This document shows, one piece after another, positions 6,509 through 7,487 of a stretch of 7,487 nucleotides of DNA (position 1 is the first letter of the stretch; each line of letters starts with the position of its first letter). This stretch comes from Flammeovirgaceae bacterium (GTDB taxonomy: Bacteria > Bacteroidota > Bacteroidia > Cytophagales > Cyclobacteriaceae): positions 1 through 7,487 of the forward strand of contig QIDJ01000181.1 of NCBI GenBank assembly GCA_003228395.1. The letters are read 5' to 3'. A program made the position numbers and the translations under genes. The notes under the pieces were generated by a model, which ran no database searches, was not told the origin of the DNA, and was given only the letters and a program-made list of their open reading frames with translations.

Positions 6509-7487
6509 TCAGGCCTGTTTATCCATAAGTTTCTCAAGTATTTTTTGTGCAGCTACCGCAATTACCGTGCCCGGGCCAAATATTTCGCTCACGCCGGCTT
6601 CATACAGGAAATTATGATCATTGGGAGGAATAACTCCTCCTGCGATGATCATTATATCTTCCCTGCCGATTTTACGCAACGCGTTGATTAGTTGCGGAAT
6701 AAGTGTTTTATGTCCTGCTGCCAGGGTGGAAACACCGATTATGTGCACATCATTTTCGGCTGCCTGCATAGCCACTTCTTCCGGCGTTTGAAAAAGGGGG
6801 CCGATGTCAACATCAAATCCCAAATCTGCAAAACTGGTTGCCACTACTTTAGCGCCGCGGTCGTGCCCGTCCTGTCCCATTTTAGCAACCATAATACGGG
6901 GCCTTCTGCCTTCAGATGAAGCAAACTTGTCTGATAACTTTAAGGCTTTTTCAAAATTTATATCTTTTTTCATTTCTCCTGAATACACTCCTGAAATAGT
7001 TTGATTTGATGCTTTATGTCTTCCAAACACTTTTTCGAGCGCCGAACATATTTCACCCAGCGTTGCCCTCTTTTTAGCGGCTGATACGGCAAGTTCTAAA
7101 AGATTCCCTTCATTTGTTTCGGCGCACTTCGTCAATATCGAAAGCGCTCTTTCCACATCGGCCTGGTTACGTTCTGATTTTAATTTATTTAGCCGGGCGA
7201 TTTGCTCATCCATAACTTTGGTATTATCAACTTCAAGCAATTCGATGTCGGTTTCTTCAGTGACCTTGTATTTGTTTACTCCGACTATAATATCTCTACC
7301 GGAGTCAATTCGCGCCTGCTTCCGTGCGGCTGCTTCTTCAATTCTCATTTTAGGAATTCCGGCCTCAATGGCACGTGTCATGCCTCCCAGATCTTCTATT
7401 TCCATGATGTGCTTCCAGGCTTTGCAGGCCAGATCGTGTGTTAGTTTCTCCACAAAATAAGAACCTCCCCAGGGATCCACTACACGT
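6509..7487 (-). CDS. mutB: Methylmalonyl-CoA mutase large (B12-binding, catalytic) subunit, 5'-truncated by window edge
   Basis: The enzyme interconverts (R)-methylmalonyl-CoA and succinyl-CoA using adenosylcobalamin, in cytosolic propionate/succinate metabolism. The frame is open to the window edge (reading Arg-Val-Val-Asp-Pro-Trp-Gly-Gly-Ser), so about 325 C-terminal residues of a protein usually near 700 are present. The GTG at 7480 is an internal Val codon, not the start. Visible parts: the end of the substrate-binding TIM barrel (through about [11 protein letters not shown]), then the C-terminal cobalamin-binding domain beginning [17 protein letters not shown]. The Asp-x-His-x-x-Gly motif (bases 6854-6871) carries the His that ligands cobalt, which marks the catalytic subunit rather than the small one that lacks it. 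VSTLAAGH and IIAGGVIPP complete the B12 pocket. The stop is TGA at 6511-6509. No clear terminator follows, but the CHAT gene, 145 bases on and on the same strand, has its own promoter. Also named scpA or mcmA in some annotations. Confidence 0.96.
   Translation of the reverse strand, partial: RVVDPWGGSYFVEKLTHDLACKAWKHIMEIEDLGGMTRAIEAGIPKMRIEEAAARKQARIDSGRDIIVGVNKYKVTEETDIELLEVDNTKVMDEQIARLNKLKSERNQADVERALSILTKCAETNEGNLLELAVSAAKKRATLGEICSALEKVFGRHKASNQTISGVYSGEMKKDINFEKALKLSDKFASSEGRRPRIMVAKMGQDGHDRGAKVVATSFADLGFDVDIGPLFQTPEEVAMQAAENDVHIIGVSTLAAGHKTLIPQLINALRKIGREDIMIIAGGVIPPNDHNFLYEAGVSEIFGPGTVIAVAAQKILEKLMDKQA

Noticed and set aside
6491..7460. Plus-strand ORFs of 66-80 residues opposite the mutase gene
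   Set aside because: They lie antisense to a conserved enzyme gene and look like reverse-strand artefacts.
7478..7480. GTG at 7480 as the start of the mutase
   Set aside because: It encodes an internal Val in the Arg-Val-Val-Asp-Pro-Trp-Gly-Gly-Ser stretch. The family continues for several hundred residues upstream.

Overview
The window looks like chromosomal DNA of a Bacteroidota (Bacteroidetes) bacterium. The reasons are indirect but agree with each other. The DNA is moderately AT-rich and the start codons lack Shine-Dalgarno sequences. The long minus-strand gene has a good match to the Bacteroidota promoter pattern (TTTG, about 20 bases, TAnnTTTG). Two signal peptides end in Ala-Gln. A B12-dependent methylmalonyl-CoA mutase is present, as expected for a propionate/succinate-metabolising member of this phylum. 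The genus cannot be read from the sequence.

Layout: (1) bases 2-880, plus strand, is the 3' part of a gene for an exported FecR-like protein whose start lies outside the window. (2) Bases 881-1225 are non-coding, with a GC-rich, hairpin-rich patch and, near the next gene, a 12-bp palindrome with a partial direct repeat. (3) Bases 1226-2140, plus strand, encode a complete paralogue of the first protein (304 aa, signal peptide, FecR-like region, Fn3/Ig-like region, C-terminal TPR-like helices). (4) Bases 2137-6363, minus strand, encode a 1408-aa exported TPR-array protein ending in a CHAT (caspase-like) domain with both catalytic motifs intact. It converges on gene 2 and the two stop codons overlap by 4 bp. 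(5) Bases 6364-6508 hold its promoter, an inverted repeat and a 9-bp direct repeat. (6) Bases 6509-7487, minus strand, are the 3' part of the large catalytic subunit of methylmalonyl-CoA mutase, with its cobalamin-binding motif.

How the genes may work together: the mutase is core metabolism and probably unrelated to the rest. The other three genes form a plausible module. A TPR-CHAT peptidase that would act in the periplasm or beyond lies tail-to-tail with two tandem paralogues that would share its compartment. The paralogues could be its substrates, regulators or scaffold partners. Both carry an almost invariant Ser-Lys-Met-Ala-Pro-Glu stretch between their FecR-like and Fn3-like parts. The functional link is inference from gene context; the domain calls come from recognisable motifs.
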